A DNA stretch of 64,000 nt, taken from Paenibacillus protaetiae. GTDB taxonomy: Bacteria; Bacillota; Bacilli; Paenibacillales; Paenibacillaceae. The position numbers and the translations under genes are program-made. Below are positions 54,047 to 62,255 of this stretch, one piece after another; the first letter of the stretch is position 1, and every line of letters begins with the position of its first letter. The notes beneath the pieces were generated by a model. The model was given only the letters and a program-made list of their open reading frames with translations, had not been told where the DNA came from and did no database searches. The stretch spans positions 930,001-994,000 of the forward strand of contig NZ_CP035492.1 of the NCBI RefSeq assembly GCF_004135365.1. Direction: 5' to 3'.

Positions 54047-55402
54047 ATGGCTGATGAATCCATGACCGTAGAGAGCGGCTGGAAAACATCCGAGAAACCT
54101 GCAAGCCTGCCAGAAGTTCATCGATCAATGAAAGTGCCCAAAACCGGTTCGGTTTTTCGTAAATTTCTTGCATTTGCAGGACCAGGCTACCTTGTAGCGG
54201 TAGGCTACATGGACCCGGGCAACTGGGCGACGGACATTGCCGGCGGTTCGATGTTCGGCTATTCGCTGCTTTCCGTTATTTTGCTGTCCAATCTGATGGC
54301 CATCGTGCTGCAGGCGTTAGCCGGCAAGCTTGGCATTGCGACAGGGCGCGATCTCGCTCAAGCGTGCCGTGAGCATTATAGCAAACCGGTATCCATTGTA
54401 TTATGGGTACTATGCGAACTGGCGATTGCAGCGTGCGATCTCGCTGAAGTCATCGGGACCGCCATTGCTTTGAATTTGCTGTTTGGCATACCGGTTCTCT
54501 ATGGTGTTATTATTACAGTCGTGGACGTTTTTATTATATTGCTGCTTCAGCACAAAGGGTTTCGGTACATTGAGGCGTTTGTCATCACACTGATCGGGAC
54601 GATTGCGGTTTGCTTCGGCTTGGAGCTGTTCTGGTCAAAACCAGAATTCGCAGCCGTCATGAATGGATTTATTCCGCGTACGGAATCGGTGACGAATCCG
54701 GCAAGCTTGTATCTCGCTATTGGCATTTTGGGCGCGACTGTGATGCCGCATAACCTGTATTTGCATTCCTCCATCGTACAAACGAGGCAGTTCGACCGTA
54801 CGCCGCAAGGAAAAAGGCAGGCTATCCGTTATTCAACATGGGATTCGACCATTGCGCTCTTTTTCGCTTTGCTGATTAATGCTGCGATTCTTATCATTGC
54901 AGCCGCGACATTCCATAAAGCCGGCATGACCGAGGTGGCGGAAATCGGGGATGCTTACCATCTGCTGGCGCCGATGCTGGGCACTACGCTCGCATCCATT
55001 ATGTTTGGGGTTGCTTTGTTAGCTTCGGGGCAAAATTCTACACTGACCGGCACTCTGGCCGGCCAGATCGTCATGGAGGGCTTCCTGAACATCAGGCTGC
55101 CGCAATGGCTCCGACGCCTTGTTACCCGGCTCATTGCCGTTATACCGGCCGTTATCGTAACCGCGATGTACGGGGAGAAGGGCACCAATGATTTGCTTAT
55201 TTTGAGCCAGGTAATATTGTCCTTCCAGCTTTCCTTTGCAGTTGTGCCGCTTATTACCTTTACAAGCAGCCGCAAAATGATGGGCGAATTCGCCAACCGG
55301 CTGTGGCTAAAGGTGACGGCTTGGGCAATTGCCGTTATTATTATCGTATTAAACGTGATTTTGCTGCTGCAAACTTTCTTCGGCCAATCCTTGTTCGGCT
55401 AA
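54047..55402 (+). CDS. mntH: NRAMP-family divalent metal (Mn2+) importer
   Basis: A 451-residue proton-coupled transporter with 11 membrane segments. The metal-binding helix 1 motif [15 protein letters not shown] and the helix 6 motif [19 protein letters not shown] are intact, including the Asp, Asn and Met ligands. A 40-residue hydrophilic N-terminus precedes the first helix. ATG 54047 follows GGGAGAGGTG. It is divergent from a Zn-type efflux pump and next to an ArsR-type regulator, so this is a metal-homeostasis group. Confidence 0.94.
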   Translation: MADESMTVESGWKTSEKPASLPEVHRSMKVPKTGSVFRKFLAFAGPGYLVAVGYMDPGNWATDIAGGSMFGYSLLSVILLSNLMAIVLQALAGKLGIATGRDLAQACREHYSKPVSIVLWVLCELAIAACDLAEVIGTAIALNLLFGIPVLYGVIITVVDVFIILLLQHKGFRYIEAFVITLIGTIAVCFGLELFWSKPEFAAVMNGFIPRTESVTNPASLYLAIGILGATVMPHNLYLHSSIVQTRQFDRTPQGKRQAIRYSTWDSTIALFFALLINAAILIIAAATFHKAGMTEVAEIGDAYHLLAPMLGTTLASIMFGVALLASGQNSTLTGTLAGQIVMEGFLNIRLPQWLRRLVTRLIAVIPAVIVTAMYGEKGTNDLLILSQVILSFQLSFAVVPLITFTSSRKMMGEFANRLWLKVTAWAIAVIIIVLNVILLLQTFFGQSLFG

Positions 55403-55466
55403 TGCGAATGATGCCGCCGAAGGATTGGCGCGCAGGCAGCAGGTCCAATGAAGTGGGTGGTTTCGT

Positions 55467-55844
55467 TTGACGGAGAAAATAATCGAAGAGCAATGTGAAA
55501 CTTCCTGTGACGGGGTGCAAATGACGGCGGATTCCGCATCGTCTTTCCGGGCTGATGAACGGACTGCAGCCGAGCTGGCTGAACTGTTTAAGGCGCTGGG
55601 CGATCCGACAAGGGTCAAAATCATTTATGCGCTTATGAAGCAGGAACTGTGTGTCCATGAGTTGTGCATTGTGCTCGAGATGGCGCAGTCCGCCGTATCG
55701 CATCAGCTGAGGTATTTGCGCAATGTACGGATTGTAAAAAGAAGAAAAGCCGGCAAAACCGTCTATTACTCGCTGGACGATGAACATGTCAGCGAAATAT
55801 TCCGGCTCACCTTGCAGCATCTTGAGCATTTGCAAGAAGACTAA
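55467..55844 (+). CDS. ArsR/SmtB-family metal-sensing repressor (CadC/CzrA-like)
   Basis: A 125-residue winged-helix repressor. The HTH is ELCIVLEMAQSAVSHQLRYL with wing KRRKAGKTVYYSL. Two metal-site patterns coexist. The alpha-5 site DDEHVSEIF...HLEH is of SmtB/CzrA Zn type. CadC-like cysteines also occur: an N-terminal CETSC and ELCVHELC in helix 3. The start is TTG 55467 after AGTGGGTGG. It probably represses the divergent efflux ATPase through the operator at 53878. Zn2+, Cd2+ or Co2+ are likely inducers, by inference. Confidence 0.88.
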   Translation: MTEKIIEEQCETSCDGVQMTADSASSFRADERTAAELAELFKALGDPTRVKIIYALMKQELCVHELCIVLEMAQSAVSHQLRYLRNVRIVKRRKAGKTVYYSLDDEHVSEIFRLTLQHLEHLQED

Positions 55845-55852
55845 AAGCAAAA

Positions 55853-55944
55853 AAAAACCGCCGCCCGGCCGTTTGAAGGCATTAACCCTTTCCGTAAATT
55901 TAGGAAAGGAATAATGCCGATTCGGCAAAAGGGAGGCGGTTTTT
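55853..55944. terminator. Bidirectional terminator between the ArsR and thioesterase genes
   Basis: AAAAACCGCC and GGCGGTTTTT form the outer stem. An inner GGCATTA.CCTTTCC / GGAAAGG.TAATGCC hairpin lies between. A and T runs on both sides make it bidirectional. Confidence 0.8.
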
Positions 55945-55966
55945 GCTTCAAGCGCCGGACAGCCGG

Positions 55967-56575
55967 TTACCAAGGCACGTCCCAAGCGTTAGCGAAAGCA
56001 TCGGATGTTTGTGCATCCAGATCCGCTGTTTTTCTTTCATTGCGGCTGAGCTTGTAGTCTACGCCGAGATATTGGGCAAACATTTTGCTTTCCTGGCGTC
56101 TGATTTTACGGGCTTCCTTCCGCTCATGCGCCGTTTCGAACAGCTTGATTTCTTCCGGCGTTCCCGGAATGACAGCCGGCACTTCTGTCGGACGGTCGTC
56201 TTCGCCAAGCGCAACGAACGTCAGGAAGGAAGTGGCGCATACTTTGCGTTCTCCGGTCAGCAGGTCTTCTGTAATAACGCGGACAAATACTTCCATTGAA
56301 GTTTTGTGCGTCCATGTGACAAAAGCGGATAAGCAAATGGCGTCGCCTTTGCGCACAGGGTGCAGGAAGTCAACCGAGTCGGTCGAAGCGGTAACGACCG
56401 GACGGCGCGCATGGCGCGTAGCTGCGATAGTTGCCACATCGTCAATATAAGACATGAGCTTGCCGCCAAAAATCGTGCCGTGATGGTTCGTATCCGGAGG
56501 CAATACAATCGAAGCCTTTATCGTATAAGATTCACTTGCCGGTTTGGCAGTGCGTTTAAAGTTTAAACTATCCAT
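55967..56575 (-). CDS. Acyl-CoA thioesterase, hot-dog fold
   Basis: A 202-residue cytosolic thioesterase of the acyl-CoA hydrolase (YkhA/BACH-like) group. NHHGTIFGGKLMSYIDDVAT carries the hot-dog helix and catalytic Asp, and SVDFLHPVRKGDAICLSAFV is the conserved sheet. A charged C-terminal extension of about 60 residues (ARKIRRQESKMFAQYLGVDY onward) follows the domain. ATG 56575 has GAAGGA 6 bases upstream; farther starts at 56593 and 56632 are less well placed. Confidence 0.88.
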   Translation of the reverse strand: MDSLNFKRTAKPASESYTIKASIVLPPDTNHHGTIFGGKLMSYIDDVATIAATRHARRPVVTASTDSVDFLHPVRKGDAICLSAFVTWTHKTSMEVFVRVITEDLLTGERKVCATSFLTFVALGEDDRPTEVPAVIPGTPEEIKLFETAHERKEARKIRRQESKMFAQYLGVDYKLSRNERKTADLDAQTSDAFANAWDVPW

Positions 56576-56641
56576 AACAAATCCTTCTCTCATTAAAACG
56601 TCAGCAGTATTGTAGTTTGTTTTGTTTTTCATAATGGCTAA

Positions 56642-56668
56642 TTTACACCTAATCGAACGATAGGTAAA
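56642..56668. promoter_or_regulatory. Imperfect palindrome in the thioesterase-lysR divergent region
   Basis: TTTACACCTA and TAGGTAAA face each other across 9 bases, with a T-N11-A-like centre typical of LysR-type binding sites. It lies between the divergent genes and may be the autoregulatory site. Confidence 0.4.
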
Positions 56669-56733
56669 ATACATATATTGAATAGTTTACATTCCTTTTC
56701 TCTATATACGATATGTAAGGGGTTGCATCAAAA

Positions 56734-57642
56734 ATGGACATCCGCCATCTCAAATATTTTACCGCCGTTGCGCAAAACGGCAGCTTTACGCGAGCCGCCG
56801 AAGAGCTCCATATTTCCCAGCCTACCTTGTCCAAAATGGTCCGCTTGCTCGAGCAGGAGCTGGAGGTGGAGCTGTTCGACCGTTCAGCGAAACAAATTGA
56901 ATTAACCGACGCCGGAAAAACGATATTGCGTTCATCGCTTCATATTATGAACGCGATGGAAAACATGCAGCTGGAGCTTCAGGATGTTGTCCATCTTGAA
57001 CGGGGCACACTTCGGCTTGGCATGCCGCCGATGATCGGGGGCAAATTTTTTGCCACTATTATCGAGAAATTCCATCTCCGTTATCCGAAGGTCGACATCA
57101 AGGTGGAGGAAAAGGGCGGCAAATCCATTGAAACCCATGTGGAAAGCGGGGAACTGGACGCCGGGATCGTCATATTGCCGGTCGAGACGGCCAGCTTGTT
57201 CTACATGCAGCCTTTGCTGGAGGAACGCCTGATGGTAGTAACAGACCGCGACCATCGCTTGGCCGGAGAGAAGCGGGTGACGTTAACCGAATTGGAGGAA
57301 GAGCCTTTTATCTTGTTTGTCCAGGATTTCCGGCTGCATCATTTGGTCAAGGAGGCCTGCCTGAAAACCGGCTACACGCCTAAAATCGTATTTGAAAGCT
57401 CGCAGTGGGATTTTATGACGGAGATGGTAGCCGCCCGTTTGGGCATTACGCTGCTGCCGGAGACGGTATGCCATTCGCTCGATACGAAACGGTTTGCCGT
57501 CATCGAACTGGATCATACCGATCTGCGCTGGCGCCTTGCCATGATCTGGAACAAAGAGAAGTACATGTCTTTTGTCGGCAGGGAATGGGTAAAATTTGTG
57601 CAGGAGCATTTTGATCGTCAGGAGGAGAGGGCAGAGGGATAA
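56734..57642 (+). CDS. LysR-family transcriptional regulator
   Basis: A 302-residue regulator. The N-terminal winged HTH is MDIRHLKYFTAVAQNGSFTR through AAEELHISQPTLSKMVRLLE, followed by the LysR substrate domain (about residues 90-292). The sequence resembles CidR/CitR/YwbI-type members (TLRLGMPPMIGGKFFATIIE, EEPFILFVQDFRLHHLV). ATG 56734 has AAGGGG upstream. No cid/lrg gene is adjacent, so the regulon is unknown. The divergent thioesterase is a possible target. Confidence 0.9.
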   Translation: MDIRHLKYFTAVAQNGSFTRAAEELHISQPTLSKMVRLLEQELEVELFDRSAKQIELTDAGKTILRSSLHIMNAMENMQLELQDVVHLERGTLRLGMPPMIGGKFFATIIEKFHLRYPKVDIKVEEKGGKSIETHVESGELDAGIVILPVETASLFYMQPLLEERLMVVTDRDHRLAGEKRVTLTELEEEPFILFVQDFRLHHLVKEACLKTGYTPKIVFESSQWDFMTEMVAARLGITLLPETVCHSLDTKRFAVIELDHTDLRWRLAMIWNKEKYMSFVGREWVKFVQEHFDRQEERAEG

Positions 57643-57647
57643 GCCGC

Positions 57648-58076
57648 TTAAAGCCGGCCAATCCCTTTGTCCAGCACATGCTGCGACTTGTTCAGCTCAA
57701 ATCCGACCCGCGTATAAAACTTCAGGGCATCCGTCCGGATTTGGTTCGTGCGGACCCTTATCTTCGTATAACCGGATTCCGCCGCCCATTGCTCGCATGC
57801 TTGCACAAGCTGCCTGCCGATCCCGCTTCCGCGCCGGGTCTGATCAACGACCAGCCCGCAAATTTCAACAAAAGGGGCGGATTCGATTAAAAACCTCGTA
57901 TTGGCATGAACCCAGCCAAGCAGATGATCCCCTTCGTCCATGACGTAAACGGCATGGTCAGCACCTTTTGTTTGAATAAGCCTTTCTTCGATTTGTGAGG
58001 AGGATACCGGATATCCAAGCTGCCCGGAGAGCCGGGCGATTTCGGCAGCATCGTTTAAAACGGCGGGTCTGATCAT
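57648..58076 (-). CDS. GNAT-family N-acetyltransferase
   Basis: A 142-residue acetyltransferase. MIRPAVLNDAAEIARLSGQL opens the fold, VEICGLVVDQTRRGSGIGRQ is the acetyl-CoA loop, and ALKFYTRVGFELNKSQHVLD is the C-terminal motif. ATG 58076 follows AGAAGGTG. It is convergent with the lysR gene with only 5 bases between stops. The substrate is unknown; relatives include aminoglycoside 6'-acetyltransferase-like proteins. Confidence 0.9.
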   Translation of the reverse strand: MIRPAVLNDAAEIARLSGQLGYPVSSSQIEERLIQTKGADHAVYVMDEGDHLLGWVHANTRFLIESAPFVEICGLVVDQTRRGSGIGRQLVQACEQWAAESGYTKIRVRTNQIRTDALKFYTRVGFELNKSQHVLDKGIGRL

Positions 58077-58283
58077 CAGTATTCACCTTCTATGCAGGAT
58101 GTGGAATAAAGCCGCCTTGCCATTCATCCGATTGTACAATACTGAAACCATTCTAGATAGAGCGGCTTGAATATCCCTTTTGCAGCTCCCGCCTGCCCCC
58201 TCCAAAATAATGGTTGCCACTACAATAGATGGCTGATATAATATCCTTCCCTGTCTAATTTCCAATAGGAGGAAAAATAGAAC

Positions 58284-59261
58284 ATGATCGTTGTGGAAGG
58301 TTTATCAAAGTCGTTCAAAGTGGCGAAGCGCCCGCCCGGGCTTAAGCACGCTTTGAAAGCGCTGCTCCGGCCCGAATATACGATGGTACAGGCGCTGAAG
58401 GATGTCAGCTTTACGATTCAGCCGGGCGAAATTGTCGGCTACATCGGCCCGAATGGGGCAGGCAAATCGACCTCAATCAAAATGATGAGCGGCATTCTCG
58501 TTCCGGACAGCGGAACCTGTACCATTATGGGCTATACGCCATGGAAGGAGCGGACTGCCTTCGTGAAACATATCGGGGTCGTCTTCGGCCAGCGGTCGCA
58601 GCTGTGGTGGGATGTTCCCGTTATCGACTCGTTTGAGCTCCTCAAAGATATTTACAAAATTTCACCCGAGACATACAAAGCCAACGTAACGCTTCTCACC
58701 GAAACGCTTGATTTGCAAGCCATTCTGAACACGCCTGTCCGCCAGCTCAGCCTCGGCCAGCGCATGCGCTGCGAAATTGCCGCCTCTTTATTGCATGACC
58801 CGCAAGTTTTATTTTTGGATGAACCGACCATCGGTCTAGATGCCGTCTCCAAAATAGCCGTCCGCAATTTCATTCAGACCATTAACCGCGAAAAAGGCGT
58901 CACCGTCATTCTGACGACGCATGATATGAGCGATATCGAAGCGCTTGCCGACCGGCTGCTTCTGATCGGCAACGGCACCTTGCTTTATGACGGCACGGTA
59001 CAGAAACTGCGCGCCCGGTTCGGCCAGCGCAAAACGATTACGGCCGATTATGCGCCATGTGCGCAGCCGTTTAACGTGCCGGGAGCCAAGCTTGTGTCGT
59101 GGACGCCGGAGCGGGCCGTTCTGCAGGTAAATACGGCCGAGACGCCGGTATCGGGCATTATTGCGCAGCTGTCTTCGATGGTGGAGCTTGCCGATGTGGC
59201 GGTGGAAGCGCAGCCGGTGGAGGAAATGATTGTGGAGCTGTACAAGGAGTACCGCATATGA
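58284..59261 (+). CDS. ABC-2 exporter ATPase
   Basis: A 325-residue ABC ATPase with GPNGAGKSTSIKMMSG (Walker A), LSLGQRMRCEIAASLLHDP (signature), VLFLDEPTIGLD (Walker B) and a regulatory C-terminal domain from about residue 250. The sequence type (lineage that includes FGQRSQLWWDVPVIDSFELL) accompanies DUF990-type ABC-2 permeases. ATG 58284 follows AGGAGG. The TGA overlaps the next ATG. It could export a lipid, peptide or polysaccharide; no cargo gene is adjacent. Confidence 0.92.
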   Translation: MIVVEGLSKSFKVAKRPPGLKHALKALLRPEYTMVQALKDVSFTIQPGEIVGYIGPNGAGKSTSIKMMSGILVPDSGTCTIMGYTPWKERTAFVKHIGVVFGQRSQLWWDVPVIDSFELLKDIYKISPETYKANVTLLTETLDLQAILNTPVRQLSLGQRMRCEIAASLLHDPQVLFLDEPTIGLDAVSKIAVRNFIQTINREKGVTVILTTHDMSDIEALADRLLLIGNGTLLYDGTVQKLRARFGQRKTITADYAPCAQPFNVPGAKLVSWTPERAVLQVNTAETPVSGIIAQLSSMVELADVAVEAQPVEEMIVELYKEYRI

Positions 59262-60061
59262 GAGCTTATTATGCCGTATGCAAGCTCCGCCTCTTGAATG
59301 GCCTGCAATACCGCGCAGCTGCGCTAGCCGGCCTTGCCACCCAGTTTTTCTGGGGATTCATGTACATCATGATTTATCAGGCGTTTTATTCCAATGCGGT
59401 GCACAGCCAGCCGATGTCGCTGCAGGAGCTGGTCGCTTACTTGTGGCTGCAGCAGTCTTTTCTGGCGTTCGTCATGTTGTGGTTCCGTGATCCGGAGCTG
59501 TTCCAGCTCATTACAACCGGCAATATCGCTTATGAGCTATGCCGGCCGACCGGGCTGTACGGCTTCTGGTACGCCAAGCTGCTAGCGCAGCGGATTGCTA
59601 GCGCCTTGCTCCGCTGTTTCCCGATCATGCTCGCCGCGATGTGCCTGCCGAAGCCGTACCGGCTGCCGCTGCCGCCGGATTTCGCCTCATTAATGCTGTT
59701 TATCATCGCGCTGCTTCTCGGTTTGCTGGTCGTCGTAGCGGTATCCATGTTCATTTACATATCCGTCTTCATCACGATGTCGCCAACCGGCTCAATTCTG
59801 CTTATCGGGGTATTCGGCGAGTTTTTCGCCGGAGTTATTGTGCCTGTACCGCTCATGCCGGAGTGGCTGCAGCATATCGTCTATGCGCTTCCTTTCCGCT
59901 GGACGGCCGATTTCCCGTTCCGGGTTTATTCCGGCAATATCGGGGTGCATGAAGCGGCGGTCGGCATCGGCGTCCAGCTTGGCTGGCTGGTGCTGCTGAC
60001 GGTGCTTGGCAAGCTTGCGCTGGATAAAGCGCTGCAAAAAGTGGTTGTGCAGGGAGGGTAA
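59258..60061 (+). CDS. ABC-2 family exporter permease 1
   Basis: A 267-residue protein with six membrane segments. It begins MRAYYAVCKLRLLNGLQYRA; FFWGFMYIMIYQAFY and MLWFRDPELFQLITTGNIAY and ELCRPTGLYGFWYAKLLAQR are typical of the ABC-2 (DUF990-like) permease. ATG 59258 overlaps the ATPase stop (ATGA); longer in-frame starts lie inside the ATPase gene. It pairs with the next permease. Confidence 0.88.
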   Translation: MRAYYAVCKLRLLNGLQYRAAALAGLATQFFWGFMYIMIYQAFYSNAVHSQPMSLQELVAYLWLQQSFLAFVMLWFRDPELFQLITTGNIAYELCRPTGLYGFWYAKLLAQRIASALLRCFPIMLAAMCLPKPYRLPLPPDFASLMLFIIALLLGLLVVVAVSMFIYISVFITMSPTGSILLIGVFGEFFAGVIVPVPLMPEWLQHIVYALPFRWTADFPFRVYSGNIGVHEAAVGIGVQLGWLVLLTVLGKLALDKALQKVVVQGG

Positions 60062-60065
60062 TAAG

Positions 60066-60848
60066 GTGAAATTATACTGGAAATATATTGGCATCCTGTT
60101 CAAGTCGCAGATGCAGTACCGGACCAGCTTCCTGCTGCTCTCGTTCGGGCAGTTTTTTGTGCCGTTTACCGTATTTGCCGGATTGTATATGCTGTTTGAC
60201 CGCTTTGGCGAGCTGAAAGGATGGAGCTTCTACGAGGTTGCGTTGTGCTTTGGCGTCATTCATATGGCTTTTTCGATCAGTGAATGTTTTGCGCGCGGCT
60301 TCGACAGCTTCTCGTCGCTTGTATCCGCCGGAGAATTCGACCGGCTGCTCGTCCGGCCGCGCAGCACGGTCGTACAGGTGCTTGGCTCGAAGTTCGAGTT
60401 CACCCGTGCGGGCAGGCTGGCGCAAAGCGCAGCTGTGCTCATATGGGCGCTTATTGCGCTGCCGGTAGACTGGACGATTGCCAAGGCGGTAACACTGGCG
60501 CTGATGATTATTAGCGGCATCTTTATTTTTGCAGGCATTTATATTTTGGCGGCTACGATGTGCTTCTGGACGATCCAGACGATGGAGCTGGCGAATATCT
60601 TTACCGACGGCGGCCGGGAAATGTCCCAATATCCGCTCGATATATACAAAAAAGCCGTCACCCGCTTCTTTACGTTTATTATCCCGTTTGGCTGCGTCAA
60701 TTACTTGCCGCTGCAATATATTACAGGAAGAGCGGATGGTTCGGCATTGGGGTATATGCTGCTGCCGGCTGCCGGCGCGTTATTTATCGTGCCCTGCCTG
60801 TTTATATGGCATTTTGGCGTCCGGCACTACCGCTCAACCGGCTCCTAA
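60066..60848 (+). CDS. ABC-2 family exporter permease 2
   Basis: A 260-residue six-helix permease partner with YWKYIGILFKSQMQYRTSFL at the start and GEFDRLLVRPRSTVVQVLGS, the permease loop also seen in its partner. GTG 60066 follows GGAGGGTAATAAG; a longer in-frame start at 60006 lies in permease 1. With the ATPase it forms a three-gene exporter operon. Confidence 0.88.
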   Translation: MKLYWKYIGILFKSQMQYRTSFLLLSFGQFFVPFTVFAGLYMLFDRFGELKGWSFYEVALCFGVIHMAFSISECFARGFDSFSSLVSAGEFDRLLVRPRSTVVQVLGSKFEFTRAGRLAQSAAVLIWALIALPVDWTIAKAVTLALMIISGIFIFAGIYILAATMCFWTIQTMELANIFTDGGREMSQYPLDIYKKAVTRFFTFIIPFGCVNYLPLQYITGRADGSALGYMLLPAAGALFIVPCLFIWHFGVRHYRSTGS

Positions 60849-60884
60849 CTTGGACGATTCTCCCTGTATAAGCCGTCTTGACTA

Positions 60885-60913
60885 TTCTCCCGGCAGGAAG
60901 AGGCTGGTATACT
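60885..60913 (+). promoter_or_regulatory. Extended -10 promoter candidate for the TIR-like unit
   Basis: TGGTATACT is an extended -10 element (TATACT at 60908-60913 with TG one base before) and TTCTCC is a poor -35 box at 17 bases. It lies 42 bases before the TIR-like start. Confidence 0.45.
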
Positions 60914-60954
60914 GATAGAGAACATACAATCGCATTTAAAGGGGAAGCCGGACA

Positions 60955-61977
60955 TTGCAAAAGCCGAAATTGTTTATCGGTTCCGCCAGCGAGTCCATCC
61001 GTTATGTGAATGCCGTCCACCAGGCGCTGTCGAGAGTGGCTGAAGTTACGCCTTGGCACGCCGGCGCCTTCCGTGCGGGCGACTATACGATGGAGGCGCT
61101 TGAGCGCCAGCTGGAGCGAAGCGATTTTGCCGTATTTATTTTATCGGCGGACGATATGGCCGTGATGCGCGGCAGCACGGTCCTTGTGCCAAGGGACAAT
61201 ACGGTATTTGAACTTGGCTTGTTCTGGGGCAAGCTGCGCAAGGAACGCGTGTTTTTCCTTGTGCCTGACCGGATTGAGGATGGGAATAAAGAGCGGGAGG
61301 GGCTGACCGCACAAACGTTCCATCTGCCGTCCGATTTGCTTGGCCTCACAGTACTTACGCTGGAGAGCCGCACCGACGGCAATATGGAAGCGGCGGTTAA
61401 CATCGCTTGCGCCGAGATTGCGGGGCAGATCGCAAAGCTGGGCATCCATCCGGATAACCGGCAAAGCAAGGAACAGCTGCAGGCGGCGCTCCGCCAAAGT
61501 CAAAATTTGCTTCATTTTTTTATGGAGTTTACGCGTAAAGCGTTCCGCGACGATTTCGAGCCGTATGAGCGGCTGTACGAGGCGATCCGGAACGGATACG
61601 ACCCGTCGGTACTTGGCAGCTTCCGGGTCACGGGAGCGGCCGTCTGGCGGGCGAAAGAAAGCGGACTTGCGCAAATGGCCGGCAACGTGGGGCAACATCG
61701 CTTTTTCCCTTTTAACGTTAACGAAGGGAAGCGGGAAGGCGAATCGAGGGTGCTGGTGGTGGATGCGTATCTGAACAGCACGATGCGTATTTTACGCCTC
61801 GACAAGCCTGTTGCGGCCAGTTATTTGCTATGTTATCCTGTTGGTAAGGAATTTGTTGTCACCATTCATTTGTCCGGCTCGTCGGACGCGGACGATTTGC
61901 CGCTGCGCGAGCTTGTGGAACAAAATGAAGAATTAATGGGCACCGTCCATTATTTGCTTGGAGGGGATTCGATATGA
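60955..61977 (+). CDS. TIR-like (CAP12/PF10137-type) protein with a C-terminal sensor-like domain
   Basis: A 340-residue protein. Residues 5-157 match the CAP12/Pycsar-effector TIR-like family: KLFIGSASESIRYVNAVHQA, AGAFRAGDYTMEALERQLER, FAVFILSADD, then RDNTVFELGLFWGKL with the likely catalytic glutamate at E86, and PSDLLGLTVLTLESR. Members in CBASS and Pycsar cleave NAD+ during phage defence. Residues about 165-340 are an alpha/beta region of GAF-like appearance (FRVTGAAVWRAKESGLAQMA, GESRVLVVDAYLNSTMRILR) that I cannot assign firmly. TTG 60955 follows AAGGGG. The stop overlaps a 56-codon gene. No cyclase is adjacent. Confidence 0.85.
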   Translation: MQKPKLFIGSASESIRYVNAVHQALSRVAEVTPWHAGAFRAGDYTMEALERQLERSDFAVFILSADDMAVMRGSTVLVPRDNTVFELGLFWGKLRKERVFFLVPDRIEDGNKEREGLTAQTFHLPSDLLGLTVLTLESRTDGNMEAAVNIACAEIAGQIAKLGIHPDNRQSKEQLQAALRQSQNLLHFFMEFTRKAFRDDFEPYERLYEAIRNGYDPSVLGSFRVTGAAVWRAKESGLAQMAGNVGQHRFFPFNVNEGKREGESRVLVVDAYLNSTMRILRLDKPVAASYLLCYPVGKEFVVTIHLSGSSDADDLPLRELVEQNEELMGTVHYLLGGDSI

Positions 61978-62144
61978 GCAGACTTCGCCCCGGAAAGCTA
62001 GGAACAGCGTCCGGCAAAAGAAACAGCCTGGCGGCATTAAAGCCCGGCGCGGTATTTACGTCTCCGTCTACAGACGGCAGAGACCGGGAATACGTCGTTG
62101 TATTTGAACGTAAAGCGACTTATAAAAAGCCCTCATTCCTTTAA
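61974..62144 (+). CDS. Small basic protein, 56 aa, coupled to the TIR-like gene
   Basis: ATG 61974 overlaps the TIR-like stop (ATGA) and has an excellent ribosome site, GGAGGGG at 7-base spacing, inside the TIR-like gene. The product starts MSRLRPGKLGTASGKRN and has a compact beta-like core (LKPGAVFTSPSTDGRDREYV, VFERKAT). It is Lys/Arg-rich, with no membrane segment. I know of no family. Coupling and a shared terminator at 62190 suggest it works with, or restrains, the TIR-like protein; this is inference. Confidence 0.6.
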   Translation: MSRLRPGKLGTASGKRNSLAALKPGAVFTSPSTDGRDREYVVVFERKATYKKPSFL

Positions 62145-62189
62145 TGTGGTTAGCTTGCAGCGGTCCGCGCCAGCGGGCCAATCCGGATT

Positions 62190-62218
62190 CAGCCGCTCTC
62201 TTGCAGGGCGGCTGTTTT
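62190..62218 (+). terminator. Terminator of the TIR-like unit
   Basis: CAGCCGC and GCGGCTG form a 7 bp stem with an 11-base loop followed by TTTTGTT. It closes the two-gene unit before the phosphoesterase gene. Confidence 0.6.
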
Positions 62219-62255
62219 GTTCACCGGCTGAATGAGGACGGAAGGAGATGTGCGA

